Below, one piece after another: positions 51,046 to 59,556 of a stretch of DNA of 64,000 nt. The notes under the pieces are model-generated. The model made no database searches. It was not told the DNA's origin and saw only the letters and a program-made list of their open reading frames with translations. Source of the DNA: an uncultured Salinimicrobium sp. (GTDB lineage: Bacteria; Bacteroidota; Bacteroidia; Flavobacteriales; Flavobacteriaceae); the NCBI GenBank assembly GCA_946887075.1, contig CAMPKA010000003.1, forward strand, positions 197,282-261,281, written 5' to 3'. Both the position numbers and the translations under genes were made by a program. Every line of letters starts with the position of its first letter. Position 1 is the first letter of the stretch.

Positions 51046-51642
51046 ATGAAACGATCTTTTTTAACATTAATAATCTGCGCCGCTGTTTCCCTTACCAGCT
51101 GTAAGAACGAGAACACTACTGCAGAGGATAGGGTAGAAGAAAACGTGGATGCGACTCAGGAAGAATCCGCCATGGAAAATGAAGAAGCCCAGGAAGTGGT
51201 GGTGACACTGGAATCGAAGAACAATAGCAGTGTTACCGGAACTGTAACCTTTACCGAAGAAAACGGAGAAGTTACTATGGTTGGAGAATTCCAGGGCCTA
51301 CCAGAAGGACAGCATGCAGTCCATCTCCACGAAACTGGCGATTGTTCAGCTGCAGATGCTTCTTCCGCCGGTGGCCATTGGAACCCTACAGGTGAAAATC
51401 ACGGAGAGTGGGGAAGTGAAAGTGGCTTTCACAGAGGTGACATTGGTAACTTCGATGTCAATTCGGAAGGAGAAGGAAGCATCACCTTCACTACTGACCT
51501 CTGGTGTATAGGATGCGAAGATCCGGAAAAAAATATTGTGGACAAAGCAGTAGTTGTACATGCAGGAGCAGACGACTTTAGTTCCCAGCCCAGTGGCGCC
51601 GCCGGAAACAGGTTGGCCTGTGGCGTGATTCAAGCGCAGTAA
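51046..51642 (+). CDS. sodC: Cu/Zn superoxide dismutase lipoprotein
   Basis: Converts superoxide to oxygen and hydrogen peroxide in the periplasm. 198 residues with a lipoprotein signal peptide (lipobox Cys19, AVSLTSCK) and an acidic linker. The metal site is visible as GQHAVHLHETGDC (copper His pair, about 86-98), SSAGGHWNPTGENHG (about 103-117) and HRGDIGNFDV (about 126); the C-terminal part carries VVHAGADDF and ends CGVIQAQ, with two cysteines able to form the usual disulfide. Followed by a strong terminator. It fits the stress-gene neighbourhood. Confidence 0.95.
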   Translation: MKRSFLTLIICAAVSLTSCKNENTTAEDRVEENVDATQEESAMENEEAQEVVVTLESKNNSSVTGTVTFTEENGEVTMVGEFQGLPEGQHAVHLHETGDCSAADASSAGGHWNPTGENHGEWGSESGFHRGDIGNFDVNSEGEGSITFTTDLWCIGCEDPEKNIVDKAVVVHAGADDFSSQPSGAAGNRLACGVIQAQ

Positions 51643-51669
51643 AAAAACGGCTTCCATACAACAAAAAGG

Positions 51670-51696
51670 AAAGCGGCCTCTTAGCCGCTTTTTTTT
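51670..51696 (+). terminator. Intrinsic terminator after sodC
   Basis: AAGCGGC (51671-51677) / GCCGCTT (51684-51690), loop CTCTTA, followed by eight T (51689-51696), 28 bases after the stop. Confidence 0.85.
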
Positions 51697-51724
51697 GGTA
51701 AACATTAATAATGACTGATTCGTT

Positions 51725-51955
51725 ATGAAAACCAATTTTTATTCTTTGATCTTCGGTTTCTTGTTCTTAATATCCTGCGGTAACAAAGAAGAATCCGGGG
51801 ATGTTGAGATCATGTCGGTGGAGGAAAAAACGCTTCAAACCACCCAAGATACCCTTTCGCTCAGGGACAGCCTGGACAGATCTCAGTTGGAGTCCGACAG
51901 CCTCAGGCCGGATGCAGACACCATTCTCCAGAAAGCGGATACTTTAGTCCAATAA
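51725..51955 (+). CDS. Small lipoprotein of unknown function
   Basis: 76 residues. Signal peptide with lipobox Cys18 (FLISCGNK), then a short acidic, disordered-looking mature part rich in Asp, Glu, Ser and Leu (QDTLSLRDSLDRSQLESDS). No family recognised. It lies 83 bases after sodC on the same strand, beyond the terminator. Confidence 0.6.
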   Translation: MKTNFYSLIFGFLFLISCGNKEESGDVEIMSVEEKTLQTTQDTLSLRDSLDRSQLESDSLRPDADTILQKADTLVQ

Positions 51956-52000
51956 CCGAAGGAAGACCATTAAATGAGTAATCCGGCTCCAGCATGAGCA

Positions 52001-53311
52001 CTACACCTTTTTTTGATCGACCTCCAGATTTTCCTTGTTACTCTTGAAAGGTCTGATGATCAGTCTTGAGGCTTTTTCAAAGTTGACATAGTTATATACC
52101 CAATTGAAGAAGGTGATCAGCCTGTTTCTGAACCCGACCAGAAAGTAAAGGTGAACGAACATCCAAACAAACCAGGCGAAGAATCCCCCAAATCTTAGTT
52201 TTCCTATGTCAACCACCGCACGGTTTCGACCTACTGTTGCCATGGTTCCCTTATCGAAATATTCGAACGGAAGCATCTGCTCCCCGCGCAGGCTCCGCTT
52301 CAGGTTTTTTGCCAAGTGCTTTCCTTGTTGAATGGCCGGTTGCGCAACCATAGGATGCCCCTTCGGATACTTTTCTGTCTGCATCAGCGCAATATCTCCG
52401 ATGGCAAAGATGTTCTCATAACCGCTAATCTGATTAAAGGCATTGACCTCATAGCGGTCTGCCTTCTCTACCAGGGAGGAAGCGTTTAATCCCTTGACAG
52501 GTGCCCCTGCAACCCCCGCAGCCCAGATAAAGGTCGCCGTCTCGAAAACAAGGCCTTCCTGATTGGTATAGACTGTATTCCCGTCATACTTGTCGACCAT
52601 TGTACCGAGATGTATCTGCACGCCAAGTTCCTCAAGAAATTTTTTTGCCTTTCTGGAAGCCGTCGGACTCATCGGTGGCAGCACCCTATCGAGTCCTTCC
52701 ACCAGATGGATCTCGAACTCAGAGGGATCGAGGTCCCGGTAATCCTTGGGCACGATCTGATTTCGAACCTCTGCGATTGCGCCGCAAAGTTCCACTCCAG
52801 TGGGGCCCGCTCCTGCAACCACGAAATTAAGAAGCATTCTGCGTTTTCCCTCATCCTCCGTGAATACGGCCTGCTCCAGATTTTCAAGAATAAGACTTCG
52901 GATGTTTAGCGCCTGTGGGATGGTTTTCATCCACATTCCATTCTCTTCAATGCTTTTATTCCCAAAAAAATTCGTCTTCGACCCCGTGGCGATTACCAAA
53001 TAATCAAAAGCCAATTCTCCGATCGAAGTCTGGATGATGTTTCGTTGAGGATCGATGTGCTGAACCTCTGCAAGGCGAAAATAACCGTCTTTGCTGTTTC
53101 TGGTCACCTTTCTTAAAGGGTAAGCAATGGAGTCCGGTTCCAGCCCCGAGGTCGAGACCTGGTATAATAGAGGCTGAAAGGTATGGTAATTATGCCGATC
53201 CACGAGGACCACCTGCAATTCGGCCTTGAGAAGATGATTTGCCAGGGACATTCCTGCAAACCCGCCACCGATGATCACAACTCGGGGGTATTTGGAGATT
53301 GGGATGTTCAT
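52001..53311 (-). CDS. Type II NADH dehydrogenase (NDH-2)
   Basis: FAD enzyme that oxidises NADH and reduces menaquinone at the inner membrane without pumping protons. 436 residues. The FAD-binding motif is VVIIGGGFAGMSLA (about 11-24), the NADH-binding motif VVAGAGPTGVELCGAIAE (about 168), and the C-terminal region has the flavin and quinone motif AIGDIALMQTEKYPKGHPMVAQ (about 305) followed by amphipathic helices that anchor the protein to the membrane. It stands alone on the minus strand. Confidence 0.9.
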   Translation of the reverse strand: MNIPISKYPRVVIIGGGFAGMSLANHLLKAELQVVLVDRHNYHTFQPLLYQVSTSGLEPDSIAYPLRKVTRNSKDGYFRLAEVQHIDPQRNIIQTSIGELAFDYLVIATGSKTNFFGNKSIEENGMWMKTIPQALNIRSLILENLEQAVFTEDEGKRRMLLNFVVAGAGPTGVELCGAIAEVRNQIVPKDYRDLDPSEFEIHLVEGLDRVLPPMSPTASRKAKKFLEELGVQIHLGTMVDKYDGNTVYTNQEGLVFETATFIWAAGVAGAPVKGLNASSLVEKADRYEVNAFNQISGYENIFAIGDIALMQTEKYPKGHPMVAQPAIQQGKHLAKNLKRSLRGEQMLPFEYFDKGTMATVGRNRAVVDIGKLRFGGFFAWFVWMFVHLYFLVGFRNRLITFFNWVYNYVNFEKASRLIIRPFKSNKENLEVDQKKV

Positions 53312-53429
53312 CTATGCTGCATGTTTTCTTCCTATAAAGTTATTATTTTAAGGCCAAAGGGCCCAAAGTTTAGGATTGTCTTTTGTAACATTACAGCCGG
53401 TTTCCCTACATATAAAGGCAAACCTTGTT

Positions 53430-53924
53430 GTGAAGGAAAAACTGGAACATAAATTTGTCAGTAATCTGGAGAAGCACCAGAATATTGTGCATAAGATCTG
53501 TCGAATGTACACCAATGATCAGGAATCGCACAACGACCTTTTTCAGGAGATCACCATTCAGTTATGGAAGGCCTATCCAAATTTCAGAGGAGATTCAAAG
53601 TTCAGTACCTGGATGTACAGAGTCGCTCTTAACACGGCTATCACGCTCTACAGAAAAACCAAAAAGGAAATTCGCACCCAGGATTATGATGAGGTAAGCT
53701 TTCGGATCAGGGCCGAGGATTATAATGACGAAGAAGAGCAGCAGCTCAAACTGATGTACAAAGCGATAAAAGAATTGAATGATATAGATAAGGCGCTGGT
53801 GTTTTTATACCTGGAGGACCAGTCCTACAAAGAAATTTCCGAAACACTCGGAATATCGGAAGTCAATGCAAGGGTAAAGATGAACAGAGTAAGAAAAGCA
53901 CTTAGGAATATCCTAAGCCCCTAA
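53430..53924 (+). CDS. ECF-type RNA polymerase sigma factor (second module)
   Basis: 164 residues from the GTG at 53430; an ATG at 53376 would add an unlike, non-helical extension. Region 2 (LEKHQNIVHKICRMYTNDQE, DLFQEITIQLWKAYPNFRG, FSTWMYRVALNTAI) and region 4 (IDKALVFLYLEDQSYKEISE, TLGISEVNARVKMNRVRKA) are present. It is followed four bases later by a membrane protein that is probably its partner. The signal and target genes are unknown. Confidence 0.9.
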   Translation: MKEKLEHKFVSNLEKHQNIVHKICRMYTNDQESHNDLFQEITIQLWKAYPNFRGDSKFSTWMYRVALNTAITLYRKTKKEIRTQDYDEVSFRIRAEDYNDEEEQQLKLMYKAIKELNDIDKALVFLYLEDQSYKEISETLGISEVNARVKMNRVRKALRNILSP

Positions 53925-53927
53925 ACG

Positions 53928-54566
53928 ATGAAAGAACTTGACCTTCTAAAACAGCATTGGAGAAAGAATGAGGAAAGCCTTCCGCACCTTTCTTATGATC
54001 AGATCTATAAGATGATTTGGAAGCGATCATCCTCGATTGTAAAATGGATCTTCATCATCAGTATTTTGGAACTACTCCTCTCCACTATGCTCAGCATCTT
54101 TCTGGCAGATGAGGAGTATTGGAACCGCATGGAAAAAATGCACCTTAAAAACTTTTCCATCGGACTCTATATCGTAAGTTATCTGATCACCTTCTTTTTT
54201 GTCTGGAAGTTTTACATCAATTACAGGAAAATTTCAGCAACCGATGATGCGGCAACGCTGATGGAAAATATTCTCAGAACAAGGAGAACAGTCAAAAACT
54301 ATATTGCGTATGTTTTAATCTCTTCAGGGGTTACCTCTCTGATTTATGCCTACTATACCCTGGAGTATCACGTGGCCGTGCAGCAAATCGAAGAGACCGC
54401 AAAGTATACTTTTGACTCGGCCGATTGGGTGAAATTTGTAGTGGCAGGCTTTCTGATCCTATCCCTTTTTCTCCTGGTGATATGGTTCTTTTACCGGCTG
54501 ATCTACGGCATTCTGCTTCGCCGTCTTAAACGAAATTACAAAGCCCTGAAAGATCTGGAATTTTAA
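53928..54566 (+). CDS. Membrane protein cotranscribed with the ECF sigma
   Basis: 212 residues with about four membrane helices (about 37-60, 82-103, 130-150 and 180-200). The N-terminal cytoplasmic part (MKELDLLKQHWRKNEESLPH) is a motif common in flavobacterial proteins next to ECF sigmas. It starts four bases after the sigma stop. A role in holding the sigma at the membrane is an inference; no catalytic domain is visible. Confidence 0.78.
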   Translation: MKELDLLKQHWRKNEESLPHLSYDQIYKMIWKRSSSIVKWIFIISILELLLSTMLSIFLADEEYWNRMEKMHLKNFSIGLYIVSYLITFFFVWKFYINYRKISATDDAATLMENILRTRRTVKNYIAYVLISSGVTSLIYAYYTLEYHVAVQQIEETAKYTFDSADWVKFVVAGFLILSLFLLVIWFFYRLIYGILLRRLKRNYKALKDLEF

Positions 54567-54573
54567 CCGAAGG

Positions 54574-55416
54574 TCAGCCTTCCTCTGATCGATAGTTCCA
54601 GCGCCGGGTCTTATCCAATTCCTCCATTGCCTGAAGCTCCTCCTGGGTCAATACCTTGAGGAAAGAAGGATGCTGCTCTATGGCATATTCGATTTTCTCC
54701 ACTATGTCCTCCACAGAATCATGGTCATAATCAATTTGAAGGGGTTCTTTAATCTGAAAGCTCTGAAGAATCCCTCTCTTCTTGATCCGGAGGCCCTTTT
54801 TATCAAAAGACCTACGAAAACCGTCGATGACAATTGGAATCACAATGGGTCGGTACCTTTTGATGATATGTGCAGTTCCTTTCCTAATCGGTTTGAATGG
54901 CTTGGTAGTACCTTGTGGAAAAGTAATAACCCATCCGTTCTGGAGGGCGATTCCGATGTTTTCAGAATCCTCCTGGTTTACAGGACGCTGGACTTCCCTG
55001 CCGTTTGCCCTCCAGGTCCTTTCTACGGAGACTGCACCGGCATAAGCCATCATTCTGGTAAAGAGCCCTGAGCGCATGGTTTCCTTCGCTGCCACATAAT
55101 ACAGATTGAGTTTCGGCTCCCAGAGATAACCTACGTTTTTGATAGAATCGACCCGTCCGCTGAGGGAGGCATTAAAGACGTGGTACATCGCAGTGACATC
55201 TGCAAAATAGGTTTGGTGATTGGAGACAAACAACACGTTGTTGTCCGGTAGATTCTTGATGATCTCAGAACCCTCTATTTTGAGTTCGTTGAAACCCCTG
55301 TAGCGTCTATGGGAAAGCAAACCGAAAATCCGGATCAACCACTTCTTTATAAAAAGGTACTGCCCAAAAGGATCTTTCTTAAATACCGCCATAGCCTCTG
55401 GGATTGCAGATTTCAA
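54574..55416 (-). CDS. 1-acyl-sn-glycerol-3-phosphate acyltransferase-like enzyme
   Basis: 280 residues. The PlsC-like fold shows the block I histidine in FVSNHQTYFADVTAM (about 65), where the Asp is five residues after His instead of the usual four, and the block III region VITFPQGTTKPFKPI (about 165). A hydrophobic segment at the N-terminus anchors it to the membrane. It would transfer an acyl group to a glycerophosphate or glycolipid; the exact acceptor is unknown. It lies 18 bases from the NUDIX gene on the same strand, probably cotranscribed. Confidence 0.82.
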   Translation of the reverse strand: MKSAIPEAMAVFKKDPFGQYLFIKKWLIRIFGLLSHRRYRGFNELKIEGSEIIKNLPDNNVLFVSNHQTYFADVTAMYHVFNASLSGRVDSIKNVGYLWEPKLNLYYVAAKETMRSGLFTRMMAYAGAVSVERTWRANGREVQRPVNQEDSENIGIALQNGWVITFPQGTTKPFKPIRKGTAHIIKRYRPIVIPIVIDGFRRSFDKKGLRIKKRGILQSFQIKEPLQIDYDHDSVEDIVEKIEYAIEQHPSFLKVLTQEELQAMEELDKTRRWNYRSEEG

Positions 55417-55434
55417 AGATAGGTTTTTCTAATC

Positions 55435-56076
55435 TTAAAGCGCCCGTCTAAGAATTTCTTTCATTTCGCTGAGCATCATGGCCGTAGCTCCCCAAACCAC
55501 CTGACCTTCGAGTAAAAATGCTGGAACTTCGACCTCCTTTGCGTAGGATGTACTTAGGCTTCGCGTTGTTAGGCAGGAGTCGTGAAGGAGGTCGTCCAGA
55601 TTGACCTCCAGGATCGCTTCCACCTCTTCTTCCTGAGGGATCAGTTCGGGGGTAGCTCTTGTACAGCCTAAAAATGGCTGCACCCAGAAATTACTCGGTG
55701 GAATATACAAGGGGGTAATTTTTGCCAAGATTTCAATCTCACCAGCCGGGATACCAACCTCTTCCTCGGTCTCGCGGATCGCAGTCTGCTCCAGATTGCG
55801 GTCCGCCTTCTCCACCCGTCCCCCCGGGAAACCTATTTGGTTGGAATGTACCCCCGGATATGTTTTGCGCAGGATAAGGATAAAGTAGGTCTGGTTATTC
55901 CTCCCTGGATAGAACACGGCCAAAACAGCCGCATGTCTGGGATTTCTTTGTTCAATTTCCATCTTTTGAAGCTCCTGCACACGGAACCTGGGGGCCAATT
56001 TCTCGTGAGCTGCCTCTCCAGGCAGGTTAATTTTTCTTATTTTCGGGCTATTGTTTAGAAAATCCTGGAAATCCAT
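55435..56076 (-). CDS. NUDIX-family CoA pyrophosphatase-like hydrolase
   Basis: 213 residues. The NUDIX box is seen as GFPGGRVEKADRNLEQT followed by AIRETEEEVGI (about 100-124), preceded by the CoA pyrophosphatase signature LRKTYPGVHSNQIG. Family members cleave CoA and CoA derivatives to 4-phosphopantetheine and 3',5'-ADP. The start codon at 56076-56074 overlaps the divergent cyclophilin ATG in the four bases CATG, so both promoters must lie within each other's coding regions. Confidence 0.87.
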   Translation of the reverse strand: MDFQDFLNNSPKIRKINLPGEAAHEKLAPRFRVQELQKMEIEQRNPRHAAVLAVFYPGRNNQTYFILILRKTYPGVHSNQIGFPGGRVEKADRNLEQTAIRETEEEVGIPAGEIEILAKITPLYIPPSNFWVQPFLGCTRATPELIPQEEEVEAILEVNLDDLLHDSCLTTRSLSTSYAKEVEVPAFLLEGQVVWGATAMMLSEMKEILRRAL

Positions 56077-56815
56077 GATCAGATCCTTCTTGACATGCTG
56101 TTGTGTACTGCTTCTTTTGACCAGTTGTGAAGATAGGCAATCTTCCCAGAAAAATGAGGTGGAAAAAACTTCTGAGGAAAAGCAGAAGAAGGAGGAGCTG
56201 CAGTCTCAACCTCAGGAGGAGAAAAAGAAAAAGAGCTCTTCTAAGAGGAAGCAAAGACCGGAGGGACCTCTTATTGTTCAGAAGGAATTCATTCCCTTTA
56301 TGACCGAGTATGGGAGGAATAACCCGGAGGACAAGGTAAGGATCAAGACCCGGTTCGGAAACATTGATTTAGAGCTGTTTCATGACACTCCACTCCATAG
56401 GGCAAACTTCATCTTTCTGGTCAAGCACGATTATTTTGATGACACCTTCTTCCATCGCGTCGCTAAGAATTTTGTAGTTCAGGGTGGAAATTCCGATACT
56501 CCGGAAACGAACAAAAAAAGACATTACATCGGAGATTATCTCATTCCGAGTGAATTCGAAGCGGGGCACAGGCACGTACGCGGGGCTCTGGGGGCCGCCA
56601 AGTACAGTCAGCAGAATCGAACCAAGGCCTCCTCTCCATATGAGTTTTACATCGTCCAAAGTGATAGGGGGGCCCATCACCTGGATAACGAGCATACGGT
56701 ATTCGGAAGGGTGATCGACGGGATGGAGGTGGTGGATTCTATTGCAAAAGTAAAGACCGATCAGAGTGACTGGCCTCTGAGAAATATCTATCTTGATCTC
56801 GAGATCATAGAGTAA
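56075..56815 (+). CDS. Cyclophilin-type peptidyl-prolyl isomerase lipoprotein
   Basis: 246 residues from the ATG at 56075. Lipoprotein signal peptide (lipobox Cys18, LLLLTSCED), then a lysine/glutamate-rich linker (about 25-72) and a cyclophilin domain (about 93-244) with FHRVAKNFVVQGGN and AAKYSQQNRTKASSPYEFYI, the peptide-binding and proline-isomerisation core. It likely helps protein folding at the outer or inner membrane. The start codon overlaps that of the NUDIX gene. Confidence 0.9.
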   Translation: MIRSFLTCCCVLLLLTSCEDRQSSQKNEVEKTSEEKQKKEELQSQPQEEKKKKSSSKRKQRPEGPLIVQKEFIPFMTEYGRNNPEDKVRIKTRFGNIDLELFHDTPLHRANFIFLVKHDYFDDTFFHRVAKNFVVQGGNSDTPETNKKRHYIGDYLIPSEFEAGHRHVRGALGAAKYSQQNRTKASSPYEFYIVQSDRGAHHLDNEHTVFGRVIDGMEVVDSIAKVKTDQSDWPLRNIYLDLEIIE

Positions 56816-56877
56816 CCGAAACCCCCTGCCTACATAACATGATCATGGAGACATTCGTTTAACTCTGTGACCCAATG

Positions 56878-56909
56878 TTGATCAATTGACCGACGGATTT
56901 GTATCTTTA
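56878..56909 (+). promoter_or_regulatory. Promoter of the DUF6095-like gene
   Basis: TTG (56878-56880), 21 bases, TATCTTTA (56902-56909), one base off the consensus. Predicted start near 56916, 12 bases before the ATG at 56928, which rejects the earlier TTG-type frame start at 56886. Confidence 0.5.
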
Positions 56910-56927
56910 AGCTTTCAGATTCTTGAT

Positions 56928-57149
56928 ATGAAGCACACCAACAAGATCAGGCTTATGAACGGGATAAAATACCTGGCCGGAGCGTTACCCCTGACCTTCC
57001 TGGGACCTCTGGTACTCACCAGTTCCTTTAAGAATCAGGATCATCCCTGGTTCATTCCCGTTATGTTGCTGGCTTTGGCAATTATGGTTCTATCGGTGTT
57101 TTTCATGTTCAAAGGGATCAGGACAATCATCAAATCACTTTTTGACTAG
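56928..57149 (+). CDS. Small membrane protein (DUF6095-like)
   Basis: 73 residues from the ATG at 56928 (MKHTNKIRLMNGIKYLAGAL) with two membrane helices (about 12-28 and 42-60). Length and the pattern GIKYLAGALPLTFLGPLVL fit the flavobacterial DUF6095 family. No known function. Its stop overlaps the first eight bases of the TonB-dependent receptor frame. Confidence 0.65.
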   Translation: MKHTNKIRLMNGIKYLAGALPLTFLGPLVLTSSFKNQDHPWFIPVMLLALAIMVLSVFFMFKGIRTIIKSLFD

Positions 57150-59556
57150 ATATATTTCGAATTCTGCTATCGAAAAACGTACTCTATATAGTAAGAGATT
57201 CCTCTGGACCCTCTGGATCGCTTTCTTCAGTGTGGGACTCCAGGGTCAGGAAAAATTCCTCTTACATGGAACCGTGCACGATGCAGTCACAGAGGAGCGG
57301 CTGGCGGGGGTCAACATCTGGTTCCCGGAACTCCAGACGGGAACGACCACTAACGAGTATGGCTTTTTTTCTTTACGGCTTCCCTCAGGAACTCAAGTTT
57401 TGGAGGTCTCATACCTGGGTTACCTCCCCCAAAGGATGGATTTGGTTATAGAAGAAAACCGAAAAGTAAAATTCGCTCTGACACCTGCCGCTGAGGATCT
57501 AAAAGAGGTCATTATTTCAGAAAATGCAGACCGAACAAGGATTTTTGATGCACAGATGGGGACTGCCCGGCTAAAAGTGTCTCGAATCAAGGAAATCCCG
57601 GTCATTTTTGGAGAAGTGGACATCATTAAAGCGCTTACGCTGCTCCCGGGAGTATCGAATGCGGGAGAGGGATCTTCAGGATTTAATGTACGAGGGGGTG
57701 CTGCAGATCAGAACCTCATTCTCCTGGACGAGGCTACGATCTATAACGGTAGTCATCTTTTCGGTCTGTTTTCGATCTTTAATCCTGATGCCATACGGGA
57801 TCTCACTCTTTACAAGGGGGGTATTCCGGCAAAATACGGCGGACGAGTCTCCTCTGTACTTGACATCTATCAGAAGAAAGGGAACACCAGGGAATTCGGG
57901 ATCGAAGGAGGTTTGGGCCTGATCTCCAGCCGGCTGCTGGTCGAAGGTCCGCTAAAGGAAGGAAATAGCTCCTTTCTTATCGGAGGAAGAGCATCTTACG
58001 CTCACCTGTTTTTGAAGCTTTCGGATAATGAAAACTCTGCCTATTTTTATGATTTGAATACGAAAGTATCAACCCAGGTGAACGATAAGAATACGATCCT
58101 GTTCTCCGGGTACTTTGGAAGAGATGTTTTTCAAATCAGTCAAAGCTTTATCAATCGCTATGGGAATTCCATTTTTAACCTGAGGTGGAATAGTATCTTA
58201 AGGGAAAATCTTTTTTCGAATCTTTCCCTGATATACAGTGACTACTACTATGGGTTAACTCTAAATTATGTCGGATTCGACTGGTCCAGTGGTATCAAGA
58301 ATGCCAATATCAAATATGATCTGGAACACCATATCAGCAATAAAACGACCCTGAATTATGGAATTCACAACACCTGGTATGGCTTCAATCCGGGGAGAAT
58401 CAGCCCTAGCGATAAGAATTCAGGGATAAATCCCGACCAGCTCACAAAAAAGTACGCCTTCGAAAATGCACTCTATCTGGATGTGGAACAGGATATCTCT
58501 CAGAAGGTAGAAGCACGGTACGGGCTCCGCCTGAGTAATTTTCTGAGGATGGGCCAGAGCTATTTTCTTTATCCCCGTAACGAGGCGCTACTTTATAATG
58601 AAAATCTCGGCATTTATGAAGAAGCCACTCCCTCCGGGATTCAACAGCTAGATAGGGCGTCGGTGGATCGGGATTTTTGGAATCTTGAGCCTCGCCTAAG
58701 TCTATCCTATCGCCTGGATGACGACCAAGTACTGAAAATTGGTTATAACAGGATGACCCAGTATATTCACCTGATTACCAATACAAGTTCTCCCACTCCC
58801 CTTGACGTGTGGGCCCCTAGTGGTAGGTATCTGGCCCCCCAAAAGCTGGATCAGTTTTCGGCCGGCTATTATCGGCTGTTCGGAGACGAAAGCTACGCTC
58901 TGGAAATGGAAACTTTCTACAAAGATCTCAGAAACCGGATAGATTATATCGATGGCGCGAATCTCATAGCAAACAATGCCATTGAACGTGTCATTCTTCC
59001 TGGAATGGGAAGGGCTTATGGTCTCGAGGTGTTGTTTAAGAAAAGTACTGGTTCCTTCACAGGATGGCTGGCCTACACCTGGTCCCGGTCCGAACAGAGA
59101 ACTCCAGGAAGAACGAAGAAAGAACCTGGGATCAACAATGGCCAATGGTACCCGACGCCCTATGATAAGGAACATGACCTTTCCCTCAGTCTCCTGTATC
59201 GTATCAACAATCGGTGGAACATTAGCTCCAATTTTATTTTCCAGACTGGTCTTCCTGCAACCTTTCCAACCGGGTTTTACGAGTATGAAAATCTGAATGT
59301 TCCGGTTTTTGCTACTCGTAACAGCAACCGTCTCCCGGCGTATCACCGCTTGGATCTGGCAGCGACCTTCAGACCCTCCGATGATCCGGCAAAGCGATTT
59401 CAATCCTCCTGGAGTTTCGGGATTTATAATGTATATAACAGACACAATGCCGCATCGATCAGTTTTCGGAGAAACGAGGACACGGATAAAAACGAGGCGG
59501 TAAGGCTTTCGCTCTTTGGAATTGTTCCTGCAGTAACCTATAATTTCAAATTCTGA
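57142..59556 (+). CDS. TonB-dependent outer-membrane receptor with carboxypeptidase-like N-terminal domain
   Basis: 804 residues from the TTG at 57142. The signal segment (about 15-37) is followed by a carboxypeptidase regulatory-like beta-sandwich (about 40-120, GTVHDAVTEERLAGVNIWFP), a plug domain (about 125-235, NVRGGAADQNLILLDEATIY) and a 22-strand barrel to the C-terminal Phe. TonB drives uptake of a large or scarce substrate through it. Its partner is the DUF4249 lipoprotein whose ATG overlaps its stop codon (TGATG). Substrate unknown; the neighbouring propeller-amidohydrolase may process it. Confidence 0.92.
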   Translation: MTRYISNSAIEKRTLYSKRFLWTLWIAFFSVGLQGQEKFLLHGTVHDAVTEERLAGVNIWFPELQTGTTTNEYGFFSLRLPSGTQVLEVSYLGYLPQRMDLVIEENRKVKFALTPAAEDLKEVIISENADRTRIFDAQMGTARLKVSRIKEIPVIFGEVDIIKALTLLPGVSNAGEGSSGFNVRGGAADQNLILLDEATIYNGSHLFGLFSIFNPDAIRDLTLYKGGIPAKYGGRVSSVLDIYQKKGNTREFGIEGGLGLISSRLLVEGPLKEGNSSFLIGGRASYAHLFLKLSDNENSAYFYDLNTKVSTQVNDKNTILFSGYFGRDVFQISQSFINRYGNSIFNLRWNSILRENLFSNLSLIYSDYYYGLTLNYVGFDWSSGIKNANIKYDLEHHISNKTTLNYGIHNTWYGFNPGRISPSDKNSGINPDQLTKKYAFENALYLDVEQDISQKVEARYGLRLSNFLRMGQSYFLYPRNEALLYNENLGIYEEATPSGIQQLDRASVDRDFWNLEPRLSLSYRLDDDQVLKIGYNRMTQYIHLITNTSSPTPLDVWAPSGRYLAPQKLDQFSAGYYRLFGDESYALEMETFYKDLRNRIDYIDGANLIANNAIERVILPGMGRAYGLEVLFKKSTGSFTGWLAYTWSRSEQRTPGRTKKEPGINNGQWYPTPYDKEHDLSLSLLYRINNRWNISSNFIFQTGLPATFPTGFYEYENLNVPVFATRNSNRLPAYHRLDLAATFRPSDDPAKRFQSSWSFGIYNVYNRHNAASISFRRNEDTDKNEAVRLSLFGIVPAVTYNFKF

